Assembly (NCBI GenBank): GCA_028281945.1
Contig: JANQIW010000119.1
Location: 34,797-98,796 of the forward strand
Reading direction: 5' to 3'
Length of the DNA: 64,000 bases
DNA from: Prochloraceae cyanobacterium PL24a_bin.78
GTDB lineage: Bacteria > Cyanobacteriota > Cyanobacteriia > Cyanobacteriales > JANQIW01
The notes under the pieces were generated by a model. The model searched no databases. It had not been told where the DNA came from and saw only the letters and a list, made by a program, of their open reading frames with translations. A program made the position numbers and the translations under genes. This document shows, piece after piece, positions 15,870 to 26,800 of the stretch (position 1 is the first letter of the stretch; each line of letters starts with the position of its first letter).

Positions 15870-17990
15870 ATGGGAAGAGTAGTAGGCATAGACTTAGGAA
15901 CAACTAACTCAGTAGTAGCCGTTATGGAAGGAGGAAAAGCCATCGCCATCGCAAATTCCGAAGGGATGCGCACCACACCATCGGTAGTAGGATTTAATAA
16001 AGACGGAGAAAAATTAGTAGGCCAACTAGCCAGAAGACAAGGAATATCAAACCCCAAAAATACCTACTATGGGGTAAAAAGGTATATGGGGAGAAAATAT
16101 GCCGAACTCAATCCAGAATCAAAGCGAGTACCATATACAATTCGCCAAGATGCCGAAGGAAATATAAAATTAAGATGTCCACGTCTGAAAAAAGAATTTG
16201 CTCCAGAAGAAATATCAGCTATCATCCTGAGAAAATTAGCAGATGAAGCAAGTCGTTATTTAGGAGAAGAAGTAACAGGAGCGGTAATAACAGTACCTGC
16301 CTACTTTAATGACTCCCAAAGACAAGCAACCAGAGACGCAGGCAGAATCGCAGGATTGGATGTCTTAAGAATTATCAACGAACCAACAGCCGCAGCCTTA
16401 GCATACGGATTAGACAAAAAAGAAAGCGAAAAAATCCTCGTATTTGACTTAGGAGGAGGAACATTTGATGTCTCAATCCTAGAAGTAGGAGATGGAGTAT
16501 TTGAAGTAAAATCAACCAGTGGGGATACCCAATTAGGAGGCAATGAATTCGATCGCAAAATAGTAGATTGGTTAGCAGAAGAATTTCTAGAACAAGAAAA
16601 AGTAGATCTCAGATCCGATCGCCAATCATTACAAAGACTAATTGAAGCAGCAGAAAAAGCCAAAATAGAACTAAGCGGCGTAGGCGTAACAGAAATCAAC
16701 CTACCCTTTATCACCGCAACAGAAGAAGGACCCAAACACCTAGAAACCCAAATCACTCGCTCCAAATTTGAAGAATTATCCGGAGAATTAGTCAGTAGAT
16801 TGCGTCGGCCCATGAGAAGAGCCTTAAAAGATGCCGGTTTAAGTCCAGTACAAATCGATAAAGTAGTATTAGTAGGAGGATCAACCAGAACCCCCATTGT
16901 ACAAGAGTTAGTGCGAAGTCTCATAGATAGAGAGCCAAATCAGAATGTTAATCCAGACGAAGTAGTAGCCATAGGAGCCGCAATTCAAGCAGGAATCCTC
17001 GCAGGAGAAGTTAAAGATGTCTTATTATTAGATGTTACCCCCCTATCATTAGGATTAGAAACCATTGGCGGCACAACCAAAAAACTCCTACCTCGAAATA
17101 CCACCATCCCAGTAAGACGATCGGACATTTTCTCAACCTCAGAAAACAATCAAACTATGGTAGAAATACATATAGTTCAAGGGGAAAGAGAAATGGCCAA
17201 AGACAACAAATCTTTAGGAAGATTTAAACTAACCGGAATACCCCCCGCTCCCAGAGGAATACCTCAAATACAAGTATCATTTGATATCGATGCCAACGGC
17301 ATACTTCAAGTCATGGCAAGGGATAAAACCACCGGCAGAGAGCAAGCAATTACCATCCAAGGAGCCTCCAACCTCAGCGAAGCAGAAATCAATCGCATGA
17401 TGGAAGATGCAGCAAGATTTGCCAACCAAGATCGTGAGCGTAAAGAAAGAGTAGAAAAACGCAATCGAGCTAAAGCCTTAACCGATCGTGCTCAAAGAAG
17501 ATTAAAAGAAGTAACCCTAGATTTTGGTTCTCAATTCACCAGTAGATATCGTCGTAACATTGATGCAATTTGTGCCTCAATCCTCAAAAGTCTCGAACAA
17601 AATGACGAAAGAGAATTAGATCGCGCCTGTGCCGATCTTCAAGATGAACTTTATGAACTTAATCGGGAAGTCAGACTCCAATATGAAGATGATGAAGATG
17701 AAAATTTCTTTGACTCAATTCGTAAAACTATTACAGGAGAAGATGATGAAGATGATCGCTATTCTAGAAGAATAGTTTATCGGCAAGATTATCCCTCTAG
17801 AGATTATTCAGACAATTTCGATAGTCCACCACCCCCATCGAGAAGAACTACAAGGTATAACGATGGTTATAATGATGGTTATGATGATTATCCTCCAGAA
17901 CCACCATCCAAACAGTATTACAATAGAGCCAGAAAGCGAAATATTCCCTATGAAAATGATTGGGATGAAGATGACGATGAATGGTTCTAA
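15870..17990 (+). CDS. dnaK3: Hsp70 chaperone DnaK, DnaK3 type
   Basis: DnaK binds unfolded segments of client proteins in an ATP cycle driven by J-proteins. The 706-residue protein has the ATPase phosphate loops ([16 protein letters not shown] near residue 6 and [11 protein letters not shown] near 190), [13 protein letters not shown] (about 330), and a substrate-binding domain ending near residue 520. Its helical lid leads into a long acidic, Tyr/Asp/Arg-rich tail with D-E-D-D runs instead of the short EEVD-like end. The [11 protein letters not shown] segment and the extended tail fit the cyanobacterial DnaK3 group, known to be membrane-associated, and the dnaJ gene just downstream supports this. 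DnaK1 is the alternative. Confidence 0.85.
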   Translation: MGRVVGIDLGTTNSVVAVMEGGKAIAIANSEGMRTTPSVVGFNKDGEKLVGQLARRQGISNPKNTYYGVKRYMGRKYAELNPESKRVPYTIRQDAEGNIKLRCPRLKKEFAPEEISAIILRKLADEASRYLGEEVTGAVITVPAYFNDSQRQATRDAGRIAGLDVLRIINEPTAAALAYGLDKKESEKILVFDLGGGTFDVSILEVGDGVFEVKSTSGDTQLGGNEFDRKIVDWLAEEFLEQEKVDLRSDRQSLQRLIEAAEKAKIELSGVGVTEINLPFITATEEGPKHLETQITRSKFEELSGELVSRLRRPMRRALKDAGLSPVQIDKVVLVGGSTRTPIVQELVRSLIDREPNQNVNPDEVVAIGAAIQAGILAGEVKDVLLLDVTPLSLGLETIGGTTKKLLPRNTTIPVRRSDIFSTSENNQTMVEIHIVQGEREMAKDNKSLGRFKLTGIPPAPRGIPQIQVSFDIDANGILQVMARDKTTGREQAITIQGASNLSEAEINRMMEDAARFANQDRERKERVEKRNRAKALTDRAQRRLKEVTLDFGSQFTSRYRRNIDAICASILKSLEQNDERELDRACADLQDELYELNREVRLQYEDDEDENFFDSIRKTITGEDDEDDRYSRRIVYRQDYPSRDYSDNFDSPPPPSRRTTRYNDGYNDGYDDYPPEPPSKQYYNRARKRNIPYENDWDEDDDEWF

Positions 17991-18247
17991 TCTAATCTAG
18001 AATTAGCTCATGATGATTTAAATTTCTCCCCGTGAATCTTGTTATCATAAATAAGGTTCTTTAAGAATTAATTATTATTGCTCAATACTTCAAAAAAATA
18101 CAAGTAGTTATAGCAAAATAAGGTATTTTAACAAAAAAAAAGTGATGCAAATTAATCATCCATAACCTCCGATCAATTTCCCAAAACAAAAAAAGTGCAT
18201 TACTGAAAAATTCCAGATGGAGAATAGCTTTATTAATTAGAGAAATT

Positions 18248-19213
18248 ATGCAAAACTTGCAAAAAATAAATTATTATAAAATACTAGATGTTTCCACCGA
18301 TGCTAGTAATGAAGAAATTAAAAAAGCATTTCGTAAATTAGCACGAGTTTATCATCCAGATATAAACCCAGGAGATAAAACTGCAGAAGAAAAATTTAAA
18401 CAAATTAACGAAGCCTACGATATTCTCAGTGATGAAAATAAAAGAGCAGATCTCGATATACAATTAAATATCCCTAGAAAAGGCAAAGCTAGAAGCAACA
18501 GAAGTTTTAGTCGTAGCAATAGTCGAGATAAAAATTTTCAACAATTTGTAGATCTCAACGGTTTATTTGGGGATGGAATGCGCAATCGTACCAGCAAAAC
18601 CAAAGATCGAGCAACCCCGATTAATCCCATTCGTAGCAACAAATCTCAGGCGTATCGTCCTGGAATGACAAAAACTGCAAAAGTAGTCAATCCTAGGCCT
18701 ACTCGTCGAGATGTAGAAGCCAGACTGACATTACCCTTAGAAAAAGCATATTTGGGAGGATACGAGCGTATTAGATTAGAAGATGGCCGCAGTCTAGAAG
18801 TAGAAATGCCATCAGGAATGTTTGACGGACAAAAAATTAGACTTAAAGGGCAAGGGATTAATGGTGGGGATTTATATTTGAAAATAACCATAGCCCCTCA
18901 TTCGTTTTTTACCATAGATAATGCAGATGTTTGTTGTCAGCTACCATTAACCCCATCAGAAGCCATCCTAGGAGGAGCGATCGAAGTACCTACTTTAGAT
19001 GGATTAGTTAAAATGAATGTTCCCAGTGGCGTTCGATCAGGGCAAAGATTACGTTTAGCCAATAAAGGTTATCCCACTCTTAGAGGCGATCGTGGTGACC
19101 AATTAGTAGAAATTCAAGTAGTGATTCCCAAAGATATTAATGAAAAAGAAAAAGAACTATATCAACAAATACGTCAGATAGAAACCTTCAATCCACGGAA
19201 AAATTTATTTTAA
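18248..19213 (+). CDS. dnaJ: DnaJ-type co-chaperone without zinc domain
   Basis: The 321-residue protein has an N-terminal J-domain (about residues 7-70) with the HPD motif in [11 protein letters not shown] that stimulates the Hsp70 ATPase. A basic Ser/Arg/Asn-rich linker follows, then two C-terminal substrate-binding domains ([20 protein letters not shown] and [12 protein letters not shown]). The Cys-rich zinc-finger region of DnaJ proper is absent, so it is a CbpA-like class B J-protein. It lies 257 bases after dnaK3 on the same strand and is the probable partner of that chaperone. The intervening spacer shows no clear promoter or terminator. Confidence 0.88.
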   Translation: MQNLQKINYYKILDVSTDASNEEIKKAFRKLARVYHPDINPGDKTAEEKFKQINEAYDILSDENKRADLDIQLNIPRKGKARSNRSFSRSNSRDKNFQQFVDLNGLFGDGMRNRTSKTKDRATPINPIRSNKSQAYRPGMTKTAKVVNPRPTRRDVEARLTLPLEKAYLGGYERIRLEDGRSLEVEMPSGMFDGQKIRLKGQGINGGDLYLKITIAPHSFFTIDNADVCCQLPLTPSEAILGGAIEVPTLDGLVKMNVPSGVRSGQRLRLANKGYPTLRGDRGDQLVEIQVVIPKDINEKEKELYQQIRQIETFNPRKNLF

Positions 19214-19237
19214 AAGAGGATTAATAGAAGGATTGAT

Positions 19238-20704
19238 ATGGTAAATGAAATAGTACATCATATAGACTTAATCGTAACTAACCTTACTTCCATACTAGAA
19301 AAAATTATGTTTTTTAGTATTGGAGGGATTCCTTTAATCATTATTTGGGTGTTGAGTGCAGGAATATTCTTTATTTTCAGATTTAAGTTCATCAATATTA
19401 GAGGATTCATTCATGCTATAAAAATAGGCTTAGGGTTATATGACGATGAAATTGATCAAGAAGACATTGAGGGAGAAGTCACTCCTCGTCAAGCCCTAGC
19501 AACGGCATTATCAGCTAGTTTAGGATTGGGAAATATTGCAGGAGTAGCTATTGCCATTCAAACAGGAGGTGCGGGAGCGGTATTATGGATGACTTTAGCA
19601 GGAATCCTAGGAATGTCAAATAAATTTGTGGAATGTACTTTGGGGGTAAAATACCGCATCATTAATCCTGATGGAACTATAGCAGGAGGTCCAATGTATT
19701 ACCTTTCCCAAGGATTAGAAGCAAAAGGCTTACCAAGGTTAGGCAAATTTTTGGGGATTTTTATAGCTATCTGTTGTATGGGATCGGCTTTAGGAGCTTG
19801 TAATATGTTTCAAGTTAATCAATCTTTTGAAGCCATCTCTAGCATAATTCCGGGTATAGAGAATTATAACTGGGTTTATGGATTATTAAGTGCTTTTGGA
19901 GTAGGAATCATAATTATTGGAGGAATCAGTCGCATCGGAATTGTTACCAGTCAACTGGCTCCATTAATGCTAGGAATTTATCTTTTCGGTTCTTTTTGGG
20001 TGATCCTTGCTAATGCCTCTAATATTCCCCTAGTTTTTCATCAAATCATTGACGAAGCATTTAACCCCAAAGCTGTAGAAGGTGGAATCATCGGGGTATT
20101 TGTCCAAGGAATCAGACGAGGGATCTTTTCCAATGGAGGTGGTTTAGGTGGGGCATCTATTGTCCATGCCGTTGCTAAAACAAAATTTCCTATTAAAGAA
20201 GGAATAGTTTCTGTTTTAGAGCCATTTATCGATACTGTGGTGGTTTGTAATCTTACGGCTTTAGTGATTTTAAGTGCAGGAATATCTACTAATTCTGATT
20301 TTTCTAATTTGAGTGGTTCTTCCTTGGCGGTTGGAGCTTTTGCTGAAACGATTCATTGGTTTCCTTTGGTTTTAACAGTACTGATTTTTTTATTTGCCCT
20401 TTCAACAATGATTACTTGGAGTTATAATGGTGAACAAGCTTGGGGATATATCTTTGGAAATTCAACAACTATTGTCTTTAAATTACTGTTTACTTTCTTT
20501 GTTTTTCTGGGTTCTGTGGTTAATTTAAAAACTGTATTAGATTTTAGTGACATTATGGTGTTAGGAATGGCTATTCCTAATTTGATCGGTTGTATAATTT
20601 TATCACCAGAAGTAGCACAAGATTTACAAGATTATTGGGAAAAACTGAGAATAGAAAAGATTATTCAAAAAGAAAAAAAATCAAAAGTAATTATTGATAG
20701 TTGA
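19238..20704 (+). CDS. Sodium:alanine symporter family protein (AgcS/AlsT)
   Basis: The 488-residue integral membrane protein has about 11 helices and shows ATALSASLGLGNIAGVAIAI near residue 85, GGPMYYLSQGLE near 150, MGSALGACNMFQVNQSFE near 180, and a conserved FSNGGGLGGASIVHA segment near 300. Family members import alanine or glycine with sodium. The last segment usually reads SNEAGLGSAP, so Glu and Pro are replaced here, which may change substrate or coupling. It starts 24 bases after dnaJ with AGAAGGATTG ahead of the ATG, so cotranscription is likely, and ends right at the edge of the TnpB element. Confidence 0.85.
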   Translation: MVNEIVHHIDLIVTNLTSILEKIMFFSIGGIPLIIIWVLSAGIFFIFRFKFINIRGFIHAIKIGLGLYDDEIDQEDIEGEVTPRQALATALSASLGLGNIAGVAIAIQTGGAGAVLWMTLAGILGMSNKFVECTLGVKYRIINPDGTIAGGPMYYLSQGLEAKGLPRLGKFLGIFIAICCMGSALGACNMFQVNQSFEAISSIIPGIENYNWVYGLLSAFGVGIIIIGGISRIGIVTSQLAPLMLGIYLFGSFWVILANASNIPLVFHQIIDEAFNPKAVEGGIIGVFVQGIRRGIFSNGGGLGGASIVHAVAKTKFPIKEGIVSVLEPFIDTVVVCNLTALVILSAGISTNSDFSNLSGSSLAVGAFAETIHWFPLVLTVLIFLFALSTMITWSYNGEQAWGYIFGNSTTIVFKLLFTFFVFLGSVVNLKTVLDFSDIMVLGMAIPNLIGCIILSPEVAQDLQDYWEKLRIEKIIQKEKKSKVIIDS

Positions 20705-20707
20705 TAT

Positions 20708-20850
20708 TTATTGACATCCTCCCCCGTTATAATGTCTGATATAACGAGGGATTCTAATGAACAATTGCTTGCCCATTCCTCCACTCAAACAGACTTAACT
20801 GAAGAGGGTTACTAGGCTCAACCTCCAACAAGGTTGATTTCTCCTGACTA
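20708..20850 (-). ncRNA. Predicted omega-RNA (right-end guide RNA) of TnpB
   Basis: In IS605 elements the transcript spanning the 3' end of tnpB and the right end folds into the guide RNA used by TnpB. Here that region contains a 10-bp hairpin directly after the tnpB stop. The extent is assumed by analogy, and only the hairpin at 20721-20750 is seen directly. The guide would be the host sequence next to the right end, inside or just past the agcS stop codon. Confidence 0.3.
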
Positions 20851-22187
20851 TTACTAGCCGAATCTGTTAATTCAGATTTAGTCGTAACTTTCTGAGAGAC
20901 CCCCAGTAGCTTGGATGGACTAACCCCAAGTATTTCTAGTCCAAGAGTTCCTATATTAATTGCCGCTTGATTATCCGCATCTGCTAAAAAACCACAATTA
21001 GTACACAAAAATCGCTCTTTATGTCTATTTTCTTTATCAATATGACCACAGTTTGAACACTTTTGAGATGTAAATTTTGGGTTAACTTTTGATACAATAC
21101 AGCCAAACTTGGCAGCTACAGACTGAATTTTTAATTTAAGATTACCCCAGGAACAATCTCTTATTAGACGATTTAATGCTCTTTTTGCAGCTTGTCCATT
21201 TTTAACAAATTTGCCTAACTCATTTTGTTTTGCTCTGCATTTACGAATCATTCCTTGGATATTTAAATCCTCTAAAACAATTACATCAGCCAGCCTAATA
21301 AGACGATGAGCTATTTTCCATTGATAATCATCTCGTTGATTAACTATTTTTTGATCAATCCTTGCCAATTGAGAGAAAGCTCTTTTCTGGTTATTAGAGG
21401 CTCTTTTCTTCCGACTAGCTCGTCTTTGCCTAATAGCTTTAGTTCTTTCTAATCTTTTTTCAAACTGAGGATTAAGAATTTGTTCCCCATTACTTAAAGC
21501 TAGGAGTTTTTTAATGCCTAAATCACAGCCAATTCCAGCTTTTACCTGCCTTAAATCTTTAGGTTCAGGACTAGGAATAGATTTATCCTCTATTTGAATA
21601 GAAACATACCAACCATCTGCTTTTTGTCTGACAGTAATAGTTCTAACACTGAATCCATTAGGAATCTCTCTAGATTTAAAAAACCTCATCCAACCAATAG
21701 AAGGTAAATATATTTTATCATCTTTTAATTTTATTTGATTTGGGGGATAACTAAAGCTTTTAAATCTTTGCCGAGTTTTAAATTTAGGATAGCCTTTACC
21801 GTCAAAAAAGTTTTGAAAAGCTGTATCTAATTTTCTGAGATTTTGTTGTAATACAGTAGAGTGAATCTGCTTGTACCAAGGACGAGCTTTCTTTAATTTG
21901 GGAAGCTCTGATGACTGCATTTCATAGGCATTCCTCTTTTTACCTCCTTTTTTGAAGGGATCCCCTAAACTAGAATTTTTAGATACTGAACAACTAAGAG
22001 GACAACATTCAGCCTTTGTTCTCTTATCTGAATAGTTTCCTAATCGAGGTGATTTTACCTGCTCATAGGAGTCAATTCTATCCCTTAAGCAAAAATTGTA
22101 ATGAGATCTAAGCATTGCTATCCAATCATTCATCAAATTTTGTTGCGATTGACTAGGTTTTAATTTGTATTTGTATGCTAAGATCAT
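20754..22187 (-). CDS. tnpB: RNA-guided endonuclease TnpB (IS200/IS605 OrfB family)
   Basis: The start at 22187 (MILAYKYKLKPSQSQ) matches the usual TnpB beginning; a longer reading adds 21 residues without support. The 477-residue protein keeps the RuvC triad: Asp in GCDLGIKK (about 222), Glu in VLEDLNIQGM (about 306) and Asp in LADADNQAA. The zinc ribbon is also complete, with CSNCG and CTNCG about 15 residues apart (about 377-398). It therefore looks active. TnpB cuts DNA guided by the omega-RNA of its own element and preserves the element after excision. It lies convergent with agcS. Confidence 0.9.
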   Translation of the reverse strand: MILAYKYKLKPSQSQQNLMNDWIAMLRSHYNFCLRDRIDSYEQVKSPRLGNYSDKRTKAECCPLSCSVSKNSSLGDPFKKGGKKRNAYEMQSSELPKLKKARPWYKQIHSTVLQQNLRKLDTAFQNFFDGKGYPKFKTRQRFKSFSYPPNQIKLKDDKIYLPSIGWMRFFKSREIPNGFSVRTITVRQKADGWYVSIQIEDKSIPSPEPKDLRQVKAGIGCDLGIKKLLALSNGEQILNPQFEKRLERTKAIRQRRASRKKRASNNQKRAFSQLARIDQKIVNQRDDYQWKIAHRLIRLADVIVLEDLNIQGMIRKCRAKQNELGKFVKNGQAAKRALNRLIRDCSWGNLKLKIQSVAAKFGCIVSKVNPKFTSQKCSNCGHIDKENRHKERFLCTNCGFLADADNQAAINIGTLGLEILGVSPSKLLGVSQKVTTKSELTDSASNSQEKSTLLEVEPSNPLQLSLFEWRNGQAIVH

Positions 22188-22461
22188 TTTTATGTTGGAA
22201 TTTAGTTTCCAATGTTTTAAATCTATTTTTATTATGACAGCAGTTCTCAAATACTGGTGTTTTTTTAATATTTCTTTATAATGGACTCCCTTTGGTCGAT
22301 TTATTTATTGGGTGAAAAATTCATGCTCCTTTGATTTCCAATTACTTTTTTTATAGGAGAAATCCAACGGGGGTCTTCTTTTTCACATTTTTTGATAAAA
22401 ATCAAGAATATTATAGACAAGAAAATAGATTTGGAATCAAACATTCCCATCTTTTTTCTAT

Positions 22462-23775
22462 TTAATGAAAAGGAAAAGCATTATCCCAGACATAATCAAT
22501 TACTTTTTTAGACTTATCCAAAGATAAGATTTTGCAATTACCTTCTTGATCATAAGTAAGTAAAGGTACTTCTTGGGCATCAGATTCATTAGTAAATTTA
22601 CCAGTAATTTCTTCTAAATTACGAAGAGTTTTAACCACATCAAAATTAACAATACTTCCAAATTTCTCTTCCATCCATTGTTCGATTCGTCGATCTAATT
22701 TTTCAGGATTGAGAGGGATTTGAGTAGTTAATAAATGATAATAAACCAAAATAATTTCCTTGCATTCTTCCTCTTCTGCCGAATCAATTAAAGATTGAAA
22801 AACCCCTAAATTAATAGCCAACTTTCTAAAAAAAAGAGTGTCAGCAACATCCTTTTGAAACTTAATTTGTTTATTTTTATAGTTAACATATTGCTTCATA
22901 GCAAATCCACCTAAAGTAACAATTAAAGATAAACTTGTAATCATAATAGGCATAATATTATTAACATCTTCTTTTTTGATTTCCAATCCTTCAATGGGAA
23001 CATAACCAAAAACTAAAAATAAAATAACCCCTATAACCAAAAACAGTTGAGGTAAAACTCTCAAAGTAATAGGAATAGCCGCACCAAGAGCAGAACCTAT
23101 TAAAATAATCCTATCTTTCCAAGTCATACTAATTTCAACATTGGGAAAAATAAACTCAAGATCGTGCTTAGGAATATTACGATAAAGATAGAGATAAATT
23201 TTGCCTGGTTTAAATTTTTCACCTAGATTTTTTTTACGTTTAGGATCAGTATAAACTTGATTTTTAAACTTAATTAATAAAGCAACTCGCTCCAAAATAT
23301 CTAATTCAACAGGAATCTTTCTAAAGAATTTTTTAATATAAGTAGATTTATAAATATCTCCCCTAGCGTAACAAACTATTTCCTCAAAATCATCAAAGTT
23401 AACATTAGTATTTAATTGAATCAATGATCGTTTCTCAAAAGCATTTTTCAAAGTAGTTTGGGATAAAGGAAAATAATTAGCTTGAGATAAAAGAGTTTCA
23501 AAGTCAGCAACTAATTGGAATTGTCTTTGATTTTTTTCTTGAAGAGATAAATCAACGATAGATTTAGTATCAGCATCGGGATTAAAACTAGCAAAATTCT
23601 GTTTAAACTTTTCCAATGAAGAATGAAATTTAAAATGATAATAAGCAGATAAAATTTGACAAAATTCTTGAAACTTTTGAGCAGATAATGGATTTAATTT
23701 ATCTTCAGAAAGACAAAGTTGGATTAAATCTGCACGTTCATAAGGTATAAATGCTTCTTTAGTTGGCTCGACCAC
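22462..23775 (-). CDS. DUF3754 (TMEM143-like) membrane protein
   Basis: The 437-residue protein begins EAFIPYERADLIQLCL, the typical opening of DUF3754 proteins. It has a soluble N-terminal region, then two hydrophobic segments at about 228-262 and 280-300, and a soluble C-terminal part. YARGDIYKSTYIKKFF (about 132-147) lies in the family's best-conserved region. The function of the family is not established; members are found in cyanobacteria, plants and mitochondria. It is divergent from ribD with only about 45 bases between the two starts. The 211-base spacer to tnpB on its other side shows nothing recognisable. Confidence 0.7.
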   Translation of the reverse strand: MVEPTKEAFIPYERADLIQLCLSEDKLNPLSAQKFQEFCQILSAYYHFKFHSSLEKFKQNFASFNPDADTKSIVDLSLQEKNQRQFQLVADFETLLSQANYFPLSQTTLKNAFEKRSLIQLNTNVNFDDFEEIVCYARGDIYKSTYIKKFFRKIPVELDILERVALLIKFKNQVYTDPKRKKNLGEKFKPGKIYLYLYRNIPKHDLEFIFPNVEISMTWKDRIILIGSALGAAIPITLRVLPQLFLVIGVILFLVFGYVPIEGLEIKKEDVNNIMPIMITSLSLIVTLGGFAMKQYVNYKNKQIKFQKDVADTLFFRKLAINLGVFQSLIDSAEEEECKEIILVYYHLLTTQIPLNPEKLDRRIEQWMEEKFGSIVNFDVVKTLRNLEEITGKFTNESDAQEVPLLTYDQEGNCKILSLDKSKKVIDYVWDNAFPFH

Positions 23776-23824
23776 AACTCACCAATTAAACTATTAATTA
23801 ATTAAACTATCAAAATATTTGAAG

Positions 23825-24943
23825 ATGGCTCAAAAAACGATCTACAAATCGGATAACGACAATTATAACCCTTTCCATGAAGAAATGATGAAGCTGTGTC
23901 TTCAACTTGCTAAATGTGCTCAAGGGCAAACGGCTCCAAATCCCATGGTGGGAGCGGTAATCGTCAAAGAGGGAAAAATTATCGCTCAAGGATATCATCA
24001 TGGCGCAGGTAATCCCCATGCAGAAGTAGAAGCCCTCAAACAGGCAGGTGAAGAAGCTGAAGGAGCTACTATTTATGTTAATTTAGAGCCTTGTAATCAT
24101 TATGGACGTACTCCTCCTTGCACCGAAGCACTGATTGCTGCAAAGGTGGGAAAAGTAGTGGTAGGGATGATCGATCCAGATCCTCGGGTTGCAGGTGGTG
24201 GAGTTGAAAGATTGACTCAAGCAGGTATTGAAGTAATTGTGGGAGTGGAAGAATCCCTTTGTCGCCAACTTAATGAAGCTTTTATCCACCGAATAGTTCA
24301 TCAACGTCCTTTGGGAATTCTGAAATATGCTATGACTTTAGATGGTAAAATAGCTACGACTTCAGGCCATAGTGCTTGGGTTACAGGGGTTGAATCTAGA
24401 AATTATGTACATCATTTACGATCGACTTGTGATGGGGTGATTATTGGTGGGAATACTGCCCGTTTGGATAATCCTTATTTAACCACCCATGGAGTAACAA
24501 AACACAATCCTTGTCGAGTTGTGATGAGTCGAAGTTTGGATTTACCTAAAGTGGCTCATCTTTGGGATACTGAATTGGCCTCTACTTTGGTATTTACTAC
24601 TGTTGGTGCTAATTTAGAGCTTCAAAAACATTTAAAATCTCTTGGTGTTGAAGTGGTTGAGTTAGCAAATCTTACTCCTGTTGCGGTGATGAATGATTTA
24701 TACCATCGTGGATTTTTAAGTGTTTTATGGGAATGTGGCGGGAATTTAGGGGCAAGTGCTATTGCTTCTGGAATGGTACAAAAAATTATTGCTTTTATTG
24801 CTCCAAAAATTATCGGTGGAAAGAATGCTCCAAGTCCAATTGGAGATTTAGGTTTAGTTAAAATGACTGATGCTTTAACTTTAGCAAAAGCTAATTTCCA
24901 AAAAATAGGGGAAGATTTTATGATAGAAGGTTATTTTGGGTAA
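23825..24943 (+). CDS. ribD: Bifunctional riboflavin biosynthesis protein RibD
   Basis: RibD deaminates the pyrimidine product of GTP cyclohydrolase II and then reduces its ribosyl side chain, two early steps of riboflavin synthesis. The 372-residue protein has the zinc deaminase signature PHAEVEAL and EPCNHYGRTPPC in the first 110 residues, and the reductase domain from about 150 (LKYAMTLDGKIATTSG, GVIIGGNTARLDNP, LWECGGNLGASAI). The ATG at 23825 is chosen, though a TTG two codons earlier is in frame. It stands alone between the divergent DUF3754 gene and the beta-helix genes. Confidence 0.93.
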   Translation: MAQKTIYKSDNDNYNPFHEEMMKLCLQLAKCAQGQTAPNPMVGAVIVKEGKIIAQGYHHGAGNPHAEVEALKQAGEEAEGATIYVNLEPCNHYGRTPPCTEALIAAKVGKVVVGMIDPDPRVAGGGVERLTQAGIEVIVGVEESLCRQLNEAFIHRIVHQRPLGILKYAMTLDGKIATTSGHSAWVTGVESRNYVHHLRSTCDGVIIGGNTARLDNPYLTTHGVTKHNPCRVVMSRSLDLPKVAHLWDTELASTLVFTTVGANLELQKHLKSLGVEVVELANLTPVAVMNDLYHRGFLSVLWECGGNLGASAIASGMVQKIIAFIAPKIIGGKNAPSPIGDLGLVKMTDALTLAKANFQKIGEDFMIEGYFG

Positions 24944-25085
24944 GATAAGATTTGAAAAAACAGAGTGTAAATAAATCTTGTTTTTAGATTATTTAGGAGA
25001 TTTAATTTAAACTTTTTCTAGGCTTAGATAAAAATACAATTTTTGTAATTTAATAATTAAATAAAAAATAATTTGGGGTAAAATA

Positions 25086-26747
25086 ATGACTGAATTTATA
25101 GTAACAAATAATAATGATTCTGGACCCGGTAGCTTACGAGATGCAATTTTATTGGCAAATGCTAACGGGGTTGAGGATACAATTACTTTCTCTCCTGCTT
25201 TAGGGGGAACAACAATTAGTCTAACGACAGGGGAATTAGTTATATCTGAAGAGTTAATAATTGATGGCTCATCTGTTTCTTCTTTAACTATCGATGGCAA
25301 TGATAATTCCCGTATTTTTGAGATTGATGATGGCACTGATAATACCATTACGGTAGAAATTATGGGGTTGACTCTTACAGGTGGGAATCCTTCATCAGAT
25401 GATAATGAGGGGAATGGTGGAGCTATTTTTAATCAAGAAAATCTAACTATTAGCGATAGTACAGTTACTGGTAATACTTCTTTCGATATAGGTGGAGGAA
25501 TTTATCATACTATTGGAATTTTAAATGTTTTTGATAGTACAATTGATAATAACTATTCTGATTTAGGTGGTGGTGGAATAGCTATTGTTAATTCTAGTAC
25601 AGTGACTATAGATAATAGTTTTATATCCAGTAATGATACTAATGGTACTGGAGGCGGGATTTTAAATAGTAATATTACACCTAATAATACATTATTTATA
25701 ACTAATAGTACTATATCGGAAAATACAAGTAGTTTTGGTGGAGGCATAAGTACCGCTAATGGGGATTTATTAGGCTTAAATGTAACTATATCTAATAATA
25801 TAGCATCAACTAATGGAGGCGGTATTTTCTCAAATACTAACCTAAGCGATCAAACAACTGTATTTATAAATTCAACTATATCTGGGAATATTGGTACTGA
25901 TAATGGAGGCGGGGTTTTTAATTTACAAGGAAACACTATTCTTCAAAATAGTACTATTACTAATAATGGTTCAGATTTGACAGGAGGAGTAGTTAGTTAT
26001 GGAGATTCTAGCACGGTAACTACTGTGATCAATACTATTATTTCAGGAAATGAAAATAATGATGCAAGTTTTATTTTCGGAGATGAAAATTCTTTTAACA
26101 GTATAGGAGGAAATTTAATCGGAATTGGCAATGCCATTGCAGAAGATAATAATGCTTTTGATCAAGATACGGATATTATAGGAATAATCGATCCTCTTTT
26201 AGGGCCTTTACAAAATAATGGTGGATTAATAGAAACTCATGCTCTGCTTTCGGGTAGTCTAGCTATTGATGGGGGAGATAATAACAATCTTATTGATGGC
26301 ATAATTAGTGATGCACGGGGAGGAGGTTTCGATCGAATTGCCAATGGCACGGTAGATATTGGTGCATTTGAGTTGCAGGAAATAGTAGATGCCCCATTCA
26401 ATTTAGATATCGATGGCAATGGTGTGGCAGATGCTTTGACGGATGGGATTTTAACTTTACGTTTCTTGTTTGGTTTTACTGGTGATTCTCTGATTAATGA
26501 TGTAGTGGGAGAAGGGGCAATTAGAACTACTGCTAGCCAAATTGAAAGTTTTTTAGAAGAAGGAAGTAATAGTATTCTTGATATCGATGGCAATGGTGTG
26601 GCAGATGCTTTAACAGATGGAATTTTAAATTTACGTTTTTTGTTTGGATTTACTGATAATTCTCTGGTTGATGGAGTCATCGGTGAAGGTGCTACTCTAA
26701 CTACTGCTGGAGAAATTTCTGATTTACTCACTTCTTTTTTACCATAA
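25086..26747 (+). CDS. Beta-helix protein with dockerin-like C-terminal repeats
   Basis: The 553-residue protein opens SGPGSLRDAI (CSLREA-like). A right-handed beta-helix of N-STISGNT and GGGI repeats follows to about residue 350, and then a GGLIETHALLSGSLAIDGG closing motif. Residues about 440-550 hold two copies of a dockerin/EF-hand-like unit, DIDGNGVADALTDGI then LRFLFGF, in which the Asp/Asn positions of a calcium loop are kept. There is no signal peptide. The next gene is a paralog with the same tail, and the FG-GAP protein at 61314 ends in the same unit. Extracellular location and calcium binding are inferred. Confidence 0.75.
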   Translation: MTEFIVTNNNDSGPGSLRDAILLANANGVEDTITFSPALGGTTISLTTGELVISEELIIDGSSVSSLTIDGNDNSRIFEIDDGTDNTITVEIMGLTLTGGNPSSDDNEGNGGAIFNQENLTISDSTVTGNTSFDIGGGIYHTIGILNVFDSTIDNNYSDLGGGGIAIVNSSTVTIDNSFISSNDTNGTGGGILNSNITPNNTLFITNSTISENTSSFGGGISTANGDLLGLNVTISNNIASTNGGGIFSNTNLSDQTTVFINSTISGNIGTDNGGGVFNLQGNTILQNSTITNNGSDLTGGVVSYGDSSTVTTVINTIISGNENNDASFIFGDENSFNSIGGNLIGIGNAIAEDNNAFDQDTDIIGIIDPLLGPLQNNGGLIETHALLSGSLAIDGGDNNNLIDGIISDARGGGFDRIANGTVDIGAFELQEIVDAPFNLDIDGNGVADALTDGILTLRFLFGFTGDSLINDVVGEGAIRTTASQIESFLEEGSNSILDIDGNGVADALTDGILNLRFLFGFTDNSLVDGVIGEGATLTTAGEISDLLTSFLP

Positions 26748-26800
26748 TAATCTAATATTTAATTATAAAATCAATAACTTTTTATAAAAGAGGGAAAATA

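Larger units (their letters stand above)
20708..22250 (-). mobile_element. IS605-type element carrying only tnpB
   Basis: One tnpB gene is present without a tnpA transposase. The right end is marked by an imperfect palindrome at 20721-20750 (CCCTCGTTAT and ATAACGGGGG on the minus strand, with a G-T pair) and then GGAGGATGTCAATA. The left end was not identified and is placed only approximately. It would depend on TnpA supplied elsewhere in the genome. Confidence 0.6.
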
